DNA of 64,000 nt from Corynebacterium sp. (GCF_030532715.1 NZ_JAUNKO010000004.1:124001-188000), one strand, 5' to 3'. Shown: positions 8,376 through 18,222, numbered from the stretch's first letter. A program made the numbers and translations. Notes: a model not told the origin generated them from the letters alone.

Positions 8376-9718
8376 AACAGTACCAACGCGTCCATCGCCT
8401 CACCCCGTTATTGAAGTTTTGGCAGTTTATCCTTGCCGCGATCGCGGTGGCGGTAGTGAATCTCAATCAGGAACTGCTGCGCGATATTCGGGACCTTTTG
8501 AATGAAGTCACCACCATTCCGTCCTGGCTCGGTGCGCTTGTCATTTTCGCTGGCTTCGCAATTGCCTGCGGGCTCGTCTGGGCGATTTCTGGGGTGTGGT
8601 GGCGCGCGTACGGGTATCGCCTTGACGGCGAGGAAATTTCCGTAAAGAGCGGCGTATTGAACACAAAGTTGCGCACCGCCCGCTACGACCGTATCCAGGC
8701 TGTCGACGTCGTGGAAAACGTCATCTCCCGCATCTTCGGCGTCGCGGCCGTCCGGGTGGAAACTGCAGGTGGCAAGCATTCCGTACTGAATATCGCTTTC
8801 CTGCGTCGCGCCATGGCGGAGGAATTACGGGAGGAAATCCTTGATCTCCGTAGTGGCACACCGACCGAGGTAGGGGCCGAGTTAGGAGACGAGCCTCCAC
8901 GCGAACCGGCCGGGGAGGTGGTGATCCCGCCGATTCCCGTTTCCCGCAGCCTTATCGCCGCGGCGCTGGCCTCGCTGTGGTTCGGTGGTACGGCCCCGAT
9001 TGGCGCTGTGTTCGGCGGGCCGGGGATCCTATTGCCGATGCTTTTGGCCGCGCTACCAGCGGTGTGGTCCGTGACCGACCGCAGTTGGAATTTTACCGCC
9101 ACGCTGGATCGGGACGTGTTTCACGTCAGCTACGGATTGGCTGATAAGCGTAAGCAATCCATCCCGCTGCAGCGCATCCATGCTGTTCGTATTCGCCAAC
9201 CCGTGCTATGGCGCCTGTGTGATTGGTGGATCGTGGAAGTCTCCATTGCGGGCTATGCGTTAGGGGATAAGAAGGCGGGTACTACGCGGCTGCTGCCGGT
9301 GGGCACTCGCGATCAGGCGATGCATCTTGCCTCCGTGATCACGCCGCTTAGCGCTGCCGAACTGGAGGCGTATGCGCCGCCGGAAGGTTTCGTTGCCCCG
9401 GATTTCCGGAGCCCGCTGCGCGCGCGTTGGGTTTCCCCCATAGACTTTTCCCAACAAGCCACAACTTTGTTCGATCACGCGGTGATTATTCACGAGGGAC
9501 GTTGGCAGCGCAGGGTGACCATCATCCATCCCAGCCATATCCAAGAATTAACGTGGCGCCGCGGTCCGATTCAGCGGCTCGCCCACGTAGATACCATCCG
9601 CCTCGACCTTGTCGATGGCCCCGCACGTATGTCCGCACGCGACCTTGCCCCAGACGACGCTCAACGGTTGCTTGCCACATTGCGCGGACGGGAGCTTCCG
9701 AGCGCCATCCAGCACTAG
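8372..9718 (+). CDS. PH-domain membrane protein (DUF304 / YdbT type), multi-domain
   Basis: The 448-residue protein has paired membrane helices near 17-80 (FWQFILAAIAVAVVN and LGALVIFAGFAIACGLVW) and again near 190-230. They alternate with three PH-like segments: RLDGEEISVKSGVLNTKLRT, the block around HVSYGLADKRKQSIPLQRIH, and a C-terminal one ending at HVDTIRLDLVDG. The phrase ARYDRIQAVDVV is the family signature. It overlaps the upstream 151-residue PH protein and is surely its partner. The function of the pair is not established. Confidence 0.8.
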   Translation: MKQYQRVHRLTPLLKFWQFILAAIAVAVVNLNQELLRDIRDLLNEVTTIPSWLGALVIFAGFAIACGLVWAISGVWWRAYGYRLDGEEISVKSGVLNTKLRTARYDRIQAVDVVENVISRIFGVAAVRVETAGGKHSVLNIAFLRRAMAEELREEILDLRSGTPTEVGAELGDEPPREPAGEVVIPPIPVSRSLIAAALASLWFGGTAPIGAVFGGPGILLPMLLAALPAVWSVTDRSWNFTATLDRDVFHVSYGLADKRKQSIPLQRIHAVRIRQPVLWRLCDWWIVEVSIAGYALGDKKAGTTRLLPVGTRDQAMHLASVITPLSAAELEAYAPPEGFVAPDFRSPLRARWVSPIDFSQQATTLFDHAVIIHEGRWQRRVTIIHPSHIQELTWRRGPIQRLAHVDTIRLDLVDGPARMSARDLAPDDAQRLLATLRGRELPSAIQH

Positions 9719-9728
9719 ATTAGTGCCT

Positions 9729-10565
9729 ATGGAAAAGCTCATAGAAACAGGTCGCAGGCATCCCTTCGTAGCCTTTGTGGCACTGGCATACGCCGGCTCC
9801 TGGCTTGGTTGGGCCCCGATGTGGGCTTCCCGCAACGGCCTAGGGATTCTTCCAATAGAACTCCCTTTCGCGGCGATCGCGGGCTTTAACCAGCTGGGGC
9901 TTTTCCTTGGCCCCTTCGCCGCGGCGTTTCTGGTCACCCGCCTTCTCCACGGCCGCGAGGGTGTTCGCCAACTGTGGCGAAAAATGTTCCAGTGGCGGGT
10001 GCACCCCTACTGGTACTTCATTGCGATGGTGGCAATTCCGGTCAGCATCGTCGTCTCCTACCTCTTGAGCGGCAGCCATCTCGCCGGCGCCACCTCCATC
10101 GGCACACTTGCCGTGTCCTTCATCGTATTTTTGCTCGGCGGTCCGGTGCAGGAGGAGCCCGGCTGGCGGGGCGTTGCGTTGCCGTTGCTGCAGGAGCGAT
10201 TCTCTGCGCTGAGCGCCGCGTTAATCCTTGGGTTCGTGCATACGTTCTGGCACCTGCCTATGTTTACCGTGCGCGAATGGGATACCGCCGGCGGTAACCC
10301 CAGCCAACTCGTAGCGTACCTTGTGGTGGTGCTCAGCCTTTCCGTTATTCTCGCATGGCTTTTCGACGCCGCGACCGGCAGCCTGCTCCCCATCATCCTC
10401 GCGCACAATGCTGTGAACTGGGCCTTGGTGGCGGTTATGGGGGAGGCTGCGGACAATTCGTGGCCTGCGGCGTTGGGGTTGCTGGTTTTCGCGTTGTTGG
10501 TCGTGGTCACCGGCCGCCTGCGGGGGACGAGGGTTCGACGCACCCCCAGAAGTTCAAAGGCCTGA
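9729..10565 (+). CDS. CPBP family intramembrane glutamic endopeptidase-like protein
   Basis: The 278-residue protein has about eight membrane helices and the CPBP motifs: EEPGWRG (Glu142, Glu143, Arg147), FVHTFWHLP (His171, His175) and a final helix with IILAHNAVNWAL. These motifs form the membrane-embedded active site of Rce1-like proteases; many bacterial members have no known substrate. I moved the start from the open frame's first codon to ATG 9729, because the earlier part overlaps the PH gene in another frame and TAGATT sits 7 bases before this ATG (leaderless pattern). Its last codons overlap the palindrome that probably controls the manganese operon. Confidence 0.8.
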   Translation: MEKLIETGRRHPFVAFVALAYAGSWLGWAPMWASRNGLGILPIELPFAAIAGFNQLGLFLGPFAAAFLVTRLLHGREGVRQLWRKMFQWRVHPYWYFIAMVAIPVSIVVSYLLSGSHLAGATSIGTLAVSFIVFLLGGPVQEEPGWRGVALPLLQERFSALSAALILGFVHTFWHLPMFTVREWDTAGGNPSQLVAYLVVVLSLSVILAWLFDAATGSLLPIILAHNAVNWALVAVMGEAADNSWPAALGLLVFALLVVVTGRLRGTRVRRTPRSSKA

Positions 10566-10568
10566 ACT
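10551..10568. promoter_or_regulatory. Putative MntR operator upstream of mntA
   Basis: The sequence AGTTCAAAGGCCTGAACT is an inverted repeat. It shares GTTCAA and TGAAC at identical spacing with the C. glutamicum MntR site, recalled as TGTTCAATGCGTTGAACA. It lies about 88 bases before mntA and overlaps the 3' end of the CPBP gene. The operon it precedes ends with an mntR gene. A weak terminator is an alternative, since TTAAACTTTT follows. Confidence 0.6.
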
Positions 10569-10655
10569 TTAAACTTTTCACGTTGCGGCAAACCGATTAT
10601 GGTAATGGTGAACTCATTAGTTTGTTCCAATCCCAGATCGATTGTGAGGTTCCAC

Positions 10656-11798
10656 GTGTTAAAGCGGAAAGCCCTGTTGATTGTGGCTCCAATGGCGGCC
10701 CTGTTGCTGGCATCATGCTCCGGCGGCACCCAGGAGGAGGTGGCCCCCGTTGGCGATGCCAACCACTTAAAGGTCGTCGCATCCACCACGCAGATTTGCG
10801 ATTACACCAACCAGATCATGTCCAGCGGAGACTTTGGCACCATCGTCCACGATGCGACGGGCAAGGTATCCAAATCTAACGAGGGCAAGGACCAGCAAAT
10901 CGAACTCACGTGCCTGCTCGCCCCGAATGCTTCGGCCCATGACCATGAGATGACCCGCGAGCAGATGAGCGCCCTTTCCGAGGCGGACCTGCTTTTGGTC
11001 AACGGCGTCGATCTTGAACACTTCCTCGATGATGCGATTAGCTCCTCCGGTTTTCATGGCACCCTCGTTGCCACCACCGGTGTGCTGTCCGCCGCAGACG
11101 TTGATGACCTAGCCAAGCAGGAAAAGGCAGAGGAGTCTCTGCCGTATAAGGTGTATCGCGGGGAAGAAAAGGTAAAGGTTGCGGAATGGCCGTTCGCACC
11201 GGAACCCGGTGAGGAAGCGGAATTCCGCTTCGACCCGCACGTGTGGACCAGCCCGAAGAACGCCAAGATCCAGGTGTCCAATATCGGCGCCGCGCTTTCG
11301 AACGCAGCTCCCGATTTCAAGGACACGATCGACAAGGCCGTTAAGGCGTACGAGGAGAAGCTGGACGCCCTCGATATGTGGGCCGCGGACTCGTTGAAAA
11401 CCGTGCCGCAGGATCACCGCGTCTTGTTCACTTCCCATGACGCTTTCGGTTACCTGTCCAAGGAATACGAAATTGAGTTTATCGGCGCAGCTCTCTCGGA
11501 CTTTAATGAACAGCAGGACGCCACCGCGGAGCATATTCGCCACGCCGCCGATGAGGTAAAGAAGTCGGGTGCCGTCGCCCTGTTTGCGGAGAACTCCAAT
11601 AACTCCAAGTCCATCGAAGCTATCGCCGAAGCCGCCGGCGTCAAGGCGATTATCAACGATGAGGCGCTGTACGGCGATTCTCTCGGCCCGGCCGATTCCG
11701 CGGGCGGCACCTATATTGATTCCATCATTCACAATGTGTCCACCCTGGTAAATGCGTGGGGCGGGAAGCCGGCAGATATTCCAGCGGGCCTGCGATGA
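10656..11798 (+). CDS. mntA: Manganese/zinc ABC transporter substrate-binding lipoprotein
   Basis: The 380-residue protein starts VLKRKALLIV and has a lipobox LLASC (Cys21), so it is anchored outside the membrane. It belongs to the cluster A-I metal-binding proteins (ZnuA/MntA/TroA). Candidate metal ligands are visible in NASAHDHEMT, FDPHVWTSPKNA, the ENSNNSKSIEAI region and LYGDSL. GTG 10656 is chosen over earlier in-frame starts because GAGG lies 6 bases upstream and the signal sequence then begins cleanly. Manganese is inferred from the downstream mntR and the C. diphtheriae mnt locus; zinc is possible. The stop overlaps the ATPase start. Confidence 0.85.
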   Translation: MLKRKALLIVAPMAALLLASCSGGTQEEVAPVGDANHLKVVASTTQICDYTNQIMSSGDFGTIVHDATGKVSKSNEGKDQQIELTCLLAPNASAHDHEMTREQMSALSEADLLLVNGVDLEHFLDDAISSSGFHGTLVATTGVLSAADVDDLAKQEKAEESLPYKVYRGEEKVKVAEWPFAPEPGEEAEFRFDPHVWTSPKNAKIQVSNIGAALSNAAPDFKDTIDKAVKAYEEKLDALDMWAADSLKTVPQDHRVLFTSHDAFGYLSKEYEIEFIGAALSDFNEQQDATAEHIRHAADEVKKSGAVALFAENSNNSKSIEAIAEAAGVKAIINDEALYGDSLGPADSAGGTYIDSIIHNVSTLVNAWGGKPADIPAGLR

Positions 11799-12478
11799 CC
11801 AATCCCACACTAGAGTTCGATCAAGCGAGTTTCGCCTATAACGGCACGCCCGTACTCACGGGTATTACCGGTACCGTCTTCCCCGGCGAGGCGCTCGCTT
11901 TGATCGGCCCTAATGGTGCTGGTAAGACCACATTATTGCGCGGCATTCTTGGTGAGGTTCGGCTCGCCAGCGGGGTGATGCGCCGCGCCCCCGGCCGCAT
12001 GGGATACGTGCCGCAATCCGCAGATCTCGATCTCACGTTTCCGGTTACTGTGCGTCAAGTTGTGGGCATGGGTTTGATCGGTGTGCGCATCAACCAACAG
12101 CGTGCGCGTATCGACGCCGCGCTCGCCCGCGTTGACCTGCTCGATAAAGCACCGTTGCGCTTCGGCAGTTTGTCTGGTGGCCAACGCCAGCGGGTCCTCT
12201 TGGCTCGCGCACTGGTGTGTCAACCGAAGTTGATCCTGTTGGATGAACCTTTCAATGGCTTGGACGAGCCAAATCGTGTCGCCCTTCTGCAAACCATTCA
12301 GGAGGCAAAGGACGATGGCGTCGCGGTGGTCGCCTCCACGCATGACCTTCGCCTTGCCAAAGAAACATGCGAAAAGGCCGCGCTGCTCGCCGGTAAGCAA
12401 ATCGCGTTCGACCGGCTTGACGAGGCTCTGGACGAAAGTAATATGCAACTCGCGTATGGCGGAGGTTGGCGTGTTTGA
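11795..12478 (+). CDS. mntB: Manganese ABC transporter ATPase
   Basis: A 227-residue ABC ATPase with Walker A (GPNGAGKTTLL), signature (LSGGQRQRVLLARAL), Walker B (LILLDEPFNGLD) and switch His (VASTHDL). It powers metal import with the two permeases that follow. ATG 11795 overlaps the mntA stop by four bases. The family is shared by Mn, Zn and Fe importers, so the metal is set by context rather than by this protein. Confidence 0.88.
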   Translation: MTNPTLEFDQASFAYNGTPVLTGITGTVFPGEALALIGPNGAGKTTLLRGILGEVRLASGVMRRAPGRMGYVPQSADLDLTFPVTVRQVVGMGLIGVRINQQRARIDAALARVDLLDKAPLRFGSLSGGQRQRVLLARALVCQPKLILLDEPFNGLDEPNRVALLQTIQEAKDDGVAVVASTHDLRLAKETCEKAALLAGKQIAFDRLDEALDESNMQLAYGGGWRV

Positions 12479-13322
12479 GTCGTTCCGGCTGGTTGTCGAA
12501 CAGGTGCCCTTTCTTACTCCGGTGTCCGATACGCCGTTCGTATTTCGGCCGTTTATCCTCCTCGTCGTTCTGGGCTGCACCGCCGGCATCGTCGGCGTCA
12601 TGGTGAACCTTCGGTGCCTGGAATTCAACGCGGAGGCCATGGTCCACTCGGTGTTCCCCGGCGTCGTCGCTGGGGCGGTCTTCGGCGGCATCGACTGGAT
12701 TATCCCCGGTGCCGCCGTGGCGGCGGTGTTTGTCACCCTAGCGCTGGTCTGGGTTCGCCACGCTTCGGAGGCGGGCACCGCCGTGGTACTCACCTCGTTT
12801 TTCGCGGCCGGCGTCGTGTTGTCCTTAAAGTTTGGGGATAGATCCGGCCAATTGGAAGCGCTTATGTTCGGTCGGCTGCTGGAGGTTACGGAGGTGCGCT
12901 TGCGCGACGCCCTGATTGTGTGCGCCCTCGCTTTGATCCTGATGGTGCTCACTTGGCAGCGTCAAGTGTTTGTCGCGTTCGATCCCCATGGTGCCCGCGC
13001 CGCGGGCATTAATGTGCTGGCGATGGACATTTGCATCAACGTCGCCATCGCGGCCGTCGTTATTGCGGCGTCTTCGGCCATTGGTGTGCTACTTGTGATC
13101 GGCTACCTTGTTGTCCCAGGCGCCGCGGCCCGCCTCCTCGCTACGAACGTTCGCACAATGGTTCCCGTAGCTATGGGGGTCGGCGTGTGCGGTGGCTACC
13201 TCGGGTTGGTGGCGCTGACGCTGCCCGGCCCGATATCCCCGCAGGCCACGGTGGCGCTTTCGTTGTGTGCCCTGTACGCCGTGGCCTTGGTCATCAGAGA
13301 ACTTAAGGTGGTGCCCCGATGA
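12471..13322 (+). CDS. mntC: Manganese ABC transporter permease (first)
   Basis: A 283-residue ABC-3 type permease with about eight membrane helices. The family motif is seen in AFDPHGARAAGINV, followed by the helices AIAAVVIAASSAIGVLLVIG and YLVVPGAAARLLA. I place the start at GTG 12471, 6 bases after GGAGG and overlapping the ATPase stop; ATG 12456 is an alternative five codons longer. It is one of two non-identical permeases that likely form a heterodimer. Confidence 0.85.
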   Translation: MFESFRLVVEQVPFLTPVSDTPFVFRPFILLVVLGCTAGIVGVMVNLRCLEFNAEAMVHSVFPGVVAGAVFGGIDWIIPGAAVAAVFVTLALVWVRHASEAGTAVVLTSFFAAGVVLSLKFGDRSGQLEALMFGRLLEVTEVRLRDALIVCALALILMVLTWQRQVFVAFDPHGARAAGINVLAMDICINVAIAAVVIAASSAIGVLLVIGYLVVPGAAARLLATNVRTMVPVAMGVGVCGGYLGLVALTLPGPISPQATVALSLCALYAVALVIRELKVVPR

Positions 13323-14176
13323 CCCCGCAGCTGACTTCGATGTGGGAGATTATCCGATTACCCCTGATGGAAGCCGTGGTGATCGGCGCCCTGTGCGGGC
13401 TTGTCGGCGCTTTTGCGGTGCTCCGACAACGCGTGTTTTTCGCGGAGTCGGTGACCCACGGGGCGTTTCCCGGTGCCGTGCTTGGGGTGGTTATTGCGCA
13501 GGCGATCGGCTGGGATCTATCCTTTTCGCTGTTTGCTGGCGCGGCCTTGATGTGCCTTCCGCTTGCCGCACTGATGTACGGTTTGGCGCGTGTTCCTGAA
13601 CAATCCTCGCAGGCCGCGGCCGGCATCGTGATTACGGTGGGGTTTTCCTTGGGCTATTTCCTTGCCAAGTGGTTCGCCCCATTGCCTCTAAAGATTGAGG
13701 GGTTCCTGACCGGTTCTATCCTTACCGTCCGCGCGCCGGACGTGTGGGCGGCCGCCGTGGTGCTTGCCGTTACTGTGTTCATTGTGTGGTGGTACGGCGA
13801 TCGCCTTGCGTTTTTGTGTTTTGATTCCCTTGGCTTCCGCGCCGCCGGGCATTCTTTCTTGCTTGCGGAATCCTTGATCCTTGGCATGATCGTGGCCACC
13901 GTTGTGGTGGTGATTCCGGCGGTCGGCACAATCGTTTCCATTGCTCTTGTAGCGGCCCCAGCCGCGGGTTTGAAAGGGCTTGTTTCGAATGTGCGGACGT
14001 TTCTTGTGCTGTCACCTGCCGCAGGTGTGTTCATCAGTGTGATTGGTCTTGTTGTGGGTGTTTACCTGCATCTTTCCGCTGGCGGTATGATTGCTGTGGT
14101 GGCGGGGGTGTGGTATGGAGTTTGTATTGGTGTCCAATCGTTGGCTCGCCGTTTCAACTACACTGTTAGTCCATGA
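13319..14176 (+). CDS. mntD: Manganese ABC transporter permease (second)
   Basis: A 285-residue ABC-3 permease with the same fold as the preceding one: FCFDSLGFRAAGHS-like loop (CFDSLGFRAAGHSFLLAE) and helices such as ATVVVVIPAVGTIVSIALVA. The motif AVLRQRVFFAESVTHGAFPG near residue 40 is typical of the family. Its ATG overlaps the mntC stop, and its own stop overlaps mntR, so the operon is fully coupled. Confidence 0.87.
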   Translation: MTPQLTSMWEIIRLPLMEAVVIGALCGLVGAFAVLRQRVFFAESVTHGAFPGAVLGVVIAQAIGWDLSFSLFAGAALMCLPLAALMYGLARVPEQSSQAAAGIVITVGFSLGYFLAKWFAPLPLKIEGFLTGSILTVRAPDVWAAAVVLAVTVFIVWWYGDRLAFLCFDSLGFRAAGHSFLLAESLILGMIVATVVVVIPAVGTIVSIALVAAPAAGLKGLVSNVRTFLVLSPAAGVFISVIGLVVGVYLHLSAGGMIAVVAGVWYGVCIGVQSLARRFNYTVSP

Positions 14177-14850
14177 ATGTCAGCGAGTTGCCGGAGAAGA
14201 CACAGGATTATCTCAAAATTGTTTGGGACCTGTGTGAGCGGACGGGCCAGGCAGCGAGCTTGGGGGATATTGCGGAGCACATGGGGCAGAAGACCTCCAC
14301 CACGTCCGAGGGCATTAAGCGGCTTACGGAGCGCGGTTTGCTGGATCACCCGAAGTACGGGGGAATTCAGCTGACCCGCCAGGGTCGCGCGTTGGCTATG
14401 GTGATGGTGCGCCGCCACCGTCTGATTGAAACGTTTTTGCATTCCACGCTGGGTTACAGCTGGGACGAGGTGCACGACGAGGCCGATCGGTTAGAGCACG
14501 CCGTGTCGGACATGTTTATCGCGCGTATCGACGCCCTCCTTGGTCACCCCTCCCGCGACCCGCACGGCGACCCCATCCCAGACGCAGAAGGTGTGGTGGA
14601 AACGCTCGCCCTGCGGGATCTCGGGCATGTGGCGCCGGGAGAGTCCGCGGTGGTTGATCGCATTCATGATCGGGACCCAGAGTTGTTGCGCTATCTCGCG
14701 GAATACGGCATTCGGCCCGGCGTGACCATCACGATGGCGGCGGCCCCGTACCCCGGCATGCGCACCATCCGCGTCAACGATGTGGATGTGCCGCTTGCAG
14801 AAACGAGCCTGTGGGCAATCAATGTCCTCGACGAGAAAGCTTCGTCGTAG
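14173..14850 (+). CDS. mntR: DtxR-family manganese-responsive regulator MntR
   Basis: The 225-residue protein has an N-terminal winged helix (about 8-75, with TSTTSEGIKRLTERGLL as the recognition region), a metal-binding and dimer domain (about 76-140, HRLIETFLHSTLGYSWDEVH and EADRLEHAVSD) and a C-terminal SH3-like domain (about 150-220). These are the three parts of DtxR/MntR repressors. Being last gene of an Mn importer operon, it is most likely the manganese sensor rather than the iron sensor DtxR. It probably represses its own operon through the palindrome at 10551-10568. Confidence 0.88.
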   Translation: MNVSELPEKTQDYLKIVWDLCERTGQAASLGDIAEHMGQKTSTTSEGIKRLTERGLLDHPKYGGIQLTRQGRALAMVMVRRHRLIETFLHSTLGYSWDEVHDEADRLEHAVSDMFIARIDALLGHPSRDPHGDPIPDAEGVVETLALRDLGHVAPGESAVVDRIHDRDPELLRYLAEYGIRPGVTITMAAAPYPGMRTIRVNDVDVPLAETSLWAINVLDEKASS

Positions 14851-14880
14851 CCTGGTTCAGGCACCGGAATGCCTCGGGTG

Positions 14881-15369
14881 CTAGACGCCGCCGGGAAAGC
14901 CCAGTTGGCGCCAAGCTTCGTAGCAGGCGACCGCTGCCGCGTTTGAGAGGTTCATGGACCGACGCGACGGCAGCATGGGCAGCCGAACCTGCGCGGTGAT
15001 GCGGGGGTGGGTGAGCGCGGCGTCGTCAAGCCCGGTGGGCTCGGTGCCGAAGAGCAGCACGTCGCCTGGTTGCCAGCGGATATCGGTGTGAAAGGTAGTC
15101 GCGCCTGAAGTGAATGCGAACACGCGGTTGTGTGGCAGCGAGTCGAGGCAGGCGGCAAGATTGTCGTGGACGGTCACGGTGGCAAGGTCGTGGTAATCCA
15201 AACCCGCGCGGCGAAGGTTACGTTCTGCAAGGTCGAAGCCGAGTGGTCCGGTGAGGTGAAGATGCGCGCCGGTGCCCGCGCACATGCGGATAGCGTTGCC
15301 AGTATTCGGCGGAATGCAGGGCTGATCGAAAACAATGTGGATCGGGCAGCCGGGCTGCGTGTCACTCAT
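14881..15369 (-). CDS. trmL: tRNA (cytidine/uridine-34-2'-O)-methyltransferase TrmL
   Basis: A 162-residue SPOUT methyltransferase. Motifs of the knotted fold are seen: IPPNTGNAIRMCAGTGAHL near the N-terminus, LLFGTEPTGL, and the C-terminal LPMLPSRRSMNLSNAAAVA. TrmL methylates the wobble ribose of certain leucine tRNAs. The length is the usual minimal one, without an extra RNA-binding domain. It converges on mntR with a 30-base gap and is divergent from the antiporter gene. Confidence 0.87.
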   Translation of the reverse strand: MSDTQPGCPIHIVFDQPCIPPNTGNAIRMCAGTGAHLHLTGPLGFDLAERNLRRAGLDYHDLATVTVHDNLAACLDSLPHNRVFAFTSGATTFHTDIRWQPGDVLLFGTEPTGLDDAALTHPRITAQVRLPMLPSRRSMNLSNAAAVACYEAWRQLGFPGGV

Positions 15370-15431
15370 GGCTACTATCTTTGCAGGCGTGCGGTTAAGT
15401 TTGCCAACCCGTGCACGTAAACTCGTACAGT

Positions 15432-17051
15432 ATGCCGCCAGAACTACTTATTGCTTCAATTTTCGCCATTGTTGGTGGCCTCGGGGCATCCGCGTTACGG
15501 CTTCCGCCGCTGGTGGGGTTCCTAGCCGCGGGGTTCGCGCTGAGCACCACGGGAGTGACCAGCTTGCCCGGCATTGACGCCGTCTCCGACCTCGGGGTGA
15601 CGGTGCTGCTATTTACCATTGGGCTGCACCTAGATCCGAAAGCGATTGCGCAAGTGAGGATCGTGGGTACCACCGTGGGGCACGCGCTGCTGACCACTGC
15701 GGCGTTTGCCGTGGCGTTTGCGTTCTTTGGCAGCCTTTCGCTCATGGGGGAGCTGAGCTGGGGTTCGTATTTGCTCCTCGGCCTGGCCGCGTCGTTTTCC
15801 TCCACAGTCTTTGTCATGGCGGTGCTGGATGAGACGGGCCGCACGCGCTCCATGGTGGGCACCATTGCCATCGGCGTGCTCGTGCTGCAAGACGTGATTG
15901 CGGTGGCATTCCTGGTCGGCGCGTCGGGTCGGATGCCGGAGACTTGGGCGGCCGCGTTCCTTTTCTTGCCGCTGCTGCGGCCGCTGTTGCGCCGTCTGCC
16001 GGACCAGATTTACCGCACGGATTTGCTGGTCCTTGCCGGGGTGACGCTGGCGGTGGCTTCCTATGCTTTGTTCGAACTGGCGGGGTTGAGCGGTTCGTTG
16101 GGGTCGTTGCTGGCCGGGTTGATTATTTCCGCGCACCCGATCGCCGGCCGCATGTTTAATGCGCTGACAAGTGTGCGCGAGCTGCTCCTCGTGGGGTTCT
16201 TTATCAATATTGGACTTGGTGGCGTTCCAGACTTGGCGGGATTTTTCGCCGCCGGCGTGCTGCTGGTGCTGTTGCCGATCAAAACCCTGTTCTTTGTGGG
16301 CATGCTGTATTTCTCGGGGATGTCGCATCGCACGTCCACGCTGGCGGCAGGTGTGTTGAGTAACTATTCGGAGTTTGGCCTGATTGTGGTGGCGATTGCG
16401 GTGCAGGGCATGCTGCTACCGGCCGCCTGGTTGCAGATTATGGCGGTGGCGGTGGCCGGCAGTTTTGTGTTGTGTTCGCTGGCGAAACTCCAGGTCGGTC
16501 GTATTATGCAGACGGTAGTCCCGTGGGTTCCGGAGCTTCCGGTGGAGCGGTTGGCTCGCGGCGAGCGCCCACTTGATGTGGAGGGTGTCGATGCCTTGGT
16601 GCTGGGCATGGGGCGCGTGGGTGTCGGCGCTTACCGTCGACTGCAGGAAAAATACAGCATGAACGTCGCGGGTGTTGAGTTCGACGCCGACCGCGTGGAA
16701 ACCCTTCGGGATCGAGGTTTTACCGTATTCCAGGGCGACGCCACCGACCCGGAGTTGTGGATGCGGGTGCAGGCGCGTGAGCGGCACCCCGGGTTGATCG
16801 TGTTGGCTATGCCCGAGCACAGTGCGAACGTGGATGCGTTGCGGGTGTTGGAGACCGTGGACGAACATTTCGTGACCGCGGCGCTGGCAAAGTACAGCAA
16901 CACTACCGCCGAGCTTGTTTCCCTTGGGGTAGATGCGACGTTGAACCTCTACGACGGCGCCGGCACCGAGCTTGCTGACGTCGCGTTCAAAGCGTACGCC
17001 GAATGTTCGCACGCAACCACGTTGGAATCTCAGTCCTCCCCAATGGAATAA
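15432..17051 (+). CDS. Monovalent cation:proton antiporter with C-terminal TrkA-N domain (CPA2/Kef type)
   Basis: The 539-residue protein has about 12 membrane helices (1-370), including [17 protein letters not shown] and [20 protein letters not shown], which are family landmarks. The C-terminus carries a Rossmann NAD-binding RCK_N/TrkA-N domain starting at [20 protein letters not shown]. Such proteins export K+ or Na+ in exchange for protons and are gated by nucleotide. ATG 15432 is preferred: TAAACT lies 8 bases upstream (leaderless pattern) and the extra seven residues from GTG 15411 have no support. folD starts within its stop codon. Confidence 0.87.
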   Translation: MPPELLIASIFAIVGGLGASALRLPPLVGFLAAGFALSTTGVTSLPGIDAVSDLGVTVLLFTIGLHLDPKAIAQVRIVGTTVGHALLTTAAFAVAFAFFGSLSLMGELSWGSYLLLGLAASFSSTVFVMAVLDETGRTRSMVGTIAIGVLVLQDVIAVAFLVGASGRMPETWAAAFLFLPLLRPLLRRLPDQIYRTDLLVLAGVTLAVASYALFELAGLSGSLGSLLAGLIISAHPIAGRMFNALTSVRELLLVGFFINIGLGGVPDLAGFFAAGVLLVLLPIKTLFFVGMLYFSGMSHRTSTLAAGVLSNYSEFGLIVVAIAVQGMLLPAAWLQIMAVAVAGSFVLCSLAKLQVGRIMQTVVPWVPELPVERLARGERPLDVEGVDALVLGMGRVGVGAYRRLQEKYSMNVAGVEFDADRVETLRDRGFTVFQGDATDPELWMRVQARERHPGLIVLAMPEHSANVDALRVLETVDEHFVTAALAKYSNTTAELVSLGVDATLNLYDGAGTELADVAFKAYAECSHATTLESQSSPME

Positions 17052-17914
17052 TGGCGGGTGTGACTGCGAAGAAACTGGACGGAAATCTCTACCGCGACGA
17101 ATTATTCGTTGATTTGTCTGCGCGGGTGGCGGCGCTGCGGGAACGCGGCATCGTCCCAGGGTTGGCTACGGTGCTGGTGGGAGACGATCCCGGCAGCCAT
17201 TCGTATGTTCGAATGAAGCATCGGGATTGCGAGCAGATTGGGGTGCGTTCCATCCGCCGCGACCTGCCTGCGAATACGACGCAGCAGCAGCTCCACCAAG
17301 TGATCGACGAGCTGAACGCAGACCCCGAGTGCACGGGCTACATTGTGCAATTGCCGCTGCCGAAGCATCTAGACGAAAATCAGGTGCTTGAGCGCATCGA
17401 CCCCGCCAAGGACGCTGACGGCCTGCACCCCGTCAACCTTGGCAAGCTCGTGCTCAACGAGCCCGCGCCGCTTCCCTGCACCCCGAACGGTGCGATCCAC
17501 TTGCTGCGGCGATTCGACGTCCCCCTCGATGGCGCGAAGGTGGTAGTGATCGGCCGCGGCGTGACCGTCGGTCGGCCCATTGGGTTGATGCTTACTCGTC
17601 GCAGCGAAAACGCGACCGTCACCTTATGCCACACCGGCACCCGGGATCTGGCGGCGGAAACCCGCCAGGCAGACATTATTGTTGCCGCCGCGGGGCAGGC
17701 GCACATACTCACGCCGGACATGGTGAAGCCGGGGGCGGCGGTGCTCGATGTCGGTGTGTCCCGTAAGGACGGCAAGCTCGCCGGCGACGTGCATCCAAAG
17801 GTGTGGGACGTGGCCGGGTTTGTGTCCCCGAACCCGGGCGGCGTTGGCCCATTGACCCGCGCGTTTTTGGTACGCAACGTGGTGGAGCGCGCGGAGAAGT
17901 TGGCATCGCTGTGA
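17051..17914 (+). CDS. folD: Bifunctional methylenetetrahydrofolate dehydrogenase/cyclohydrolase FolD
   Basis: The 287-residue enzyme interconverts methylene-, methenyl- and formyl-tetrahydrofolate in the cytosol. Motifs seen are [14 protein letters not shown] (catalytic Lys), [26 protein letters not shown], the nucleotide loop [15 protein letters not shown] and [21 protein letters not shown] 17051 shares its first base with the stop codon of the antiporter gene. The earlier in-frame start lies inside that gene and adds residues without family similarity. Its one-carbon role fits the nearby methionine gene metX, although they are on opposite strands. Confidence 0.95.
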   Translation: MAGVTAKKLDGNLYRDELFVDLSARVAALRERGIVPGLATVLVGDDPGSHSYVRMKHRDCEQIGVRSIRRDLPANTTQQQLHQVIDELNADPECTGYIVQLPLPKHLDENQVLERIDPAKDADGLHPVNLGKLVLNEPAPLPCTPNGAIHLLRRFDVPLDGAKVVVIGRGVTVGRPIGLMLTRRSENATVTLCHTGTRDLAAETRQADIIVAAAGQAHILTPDMVKPGAAVLDVGVSRKDGKLAGDVHPKVWDVAGFVSPNPGGVGPLTRAFLVRNVVERAEKLASL

Positions 17915-18222
17915 CGCTGAACCCGCATGATGTGAACGCGAAGCCCGCCTCGCTGTCACCCCGGTTTCAACGGCTCGGGGTGGCGATATTTGTGCTGGGT
18001 TTGGTTGTAGCGTGCGGTTTTTTGGCTACCGAGCATTGGCGCCGCGCCACCTTTACGCTGGGCTGTTGTATGTTGTGGCTCGCCGGGTTGCGGATGTCCT
18101 GCGATAGCGATGTGCTGCGGGTGTTGTCCGTGCGATCCCAGCGTTTCGACGCCGCGTTTTGCGTCGCCATCGGCGGCAGTATGATGTTCCTCGCCGGAAC
18201 GGTTGATTCCCTAGGAAGCTAG
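17911..18222 (+). CDS. DUF3017 small membrane protein
   Basis: This 103-residue protein has three hydrophobic segments ([33 protein letters not shown] and [15 protein letters not shown]), consistent with the actinobacterial DUF3017 family usually found after folD. GTG 17911 overlaps the folD stop codon in a GTGA junction. Its last 12 bases overlap the 3' end of metX on the other strand. Function unknown. Confidence 0.75.
   Translation: MTLNPHDVNAKPASLSPRFQRLGVAIFVLGLVVACGFLATEHWRRATFTLGCCMLWLAGLRMSCDSDVLRVLSVRSQRFDAAFCVAIGGSMMFLAGTVDSLGS

Noticed and set aside
14861..14881. GCACC/GGTGC inverted repeat between mntR and trmL considered as a terminator
   Set aside because: Stem of only 5 bp with an 11-base loop, no T-run, and overlap with the trmL stop.
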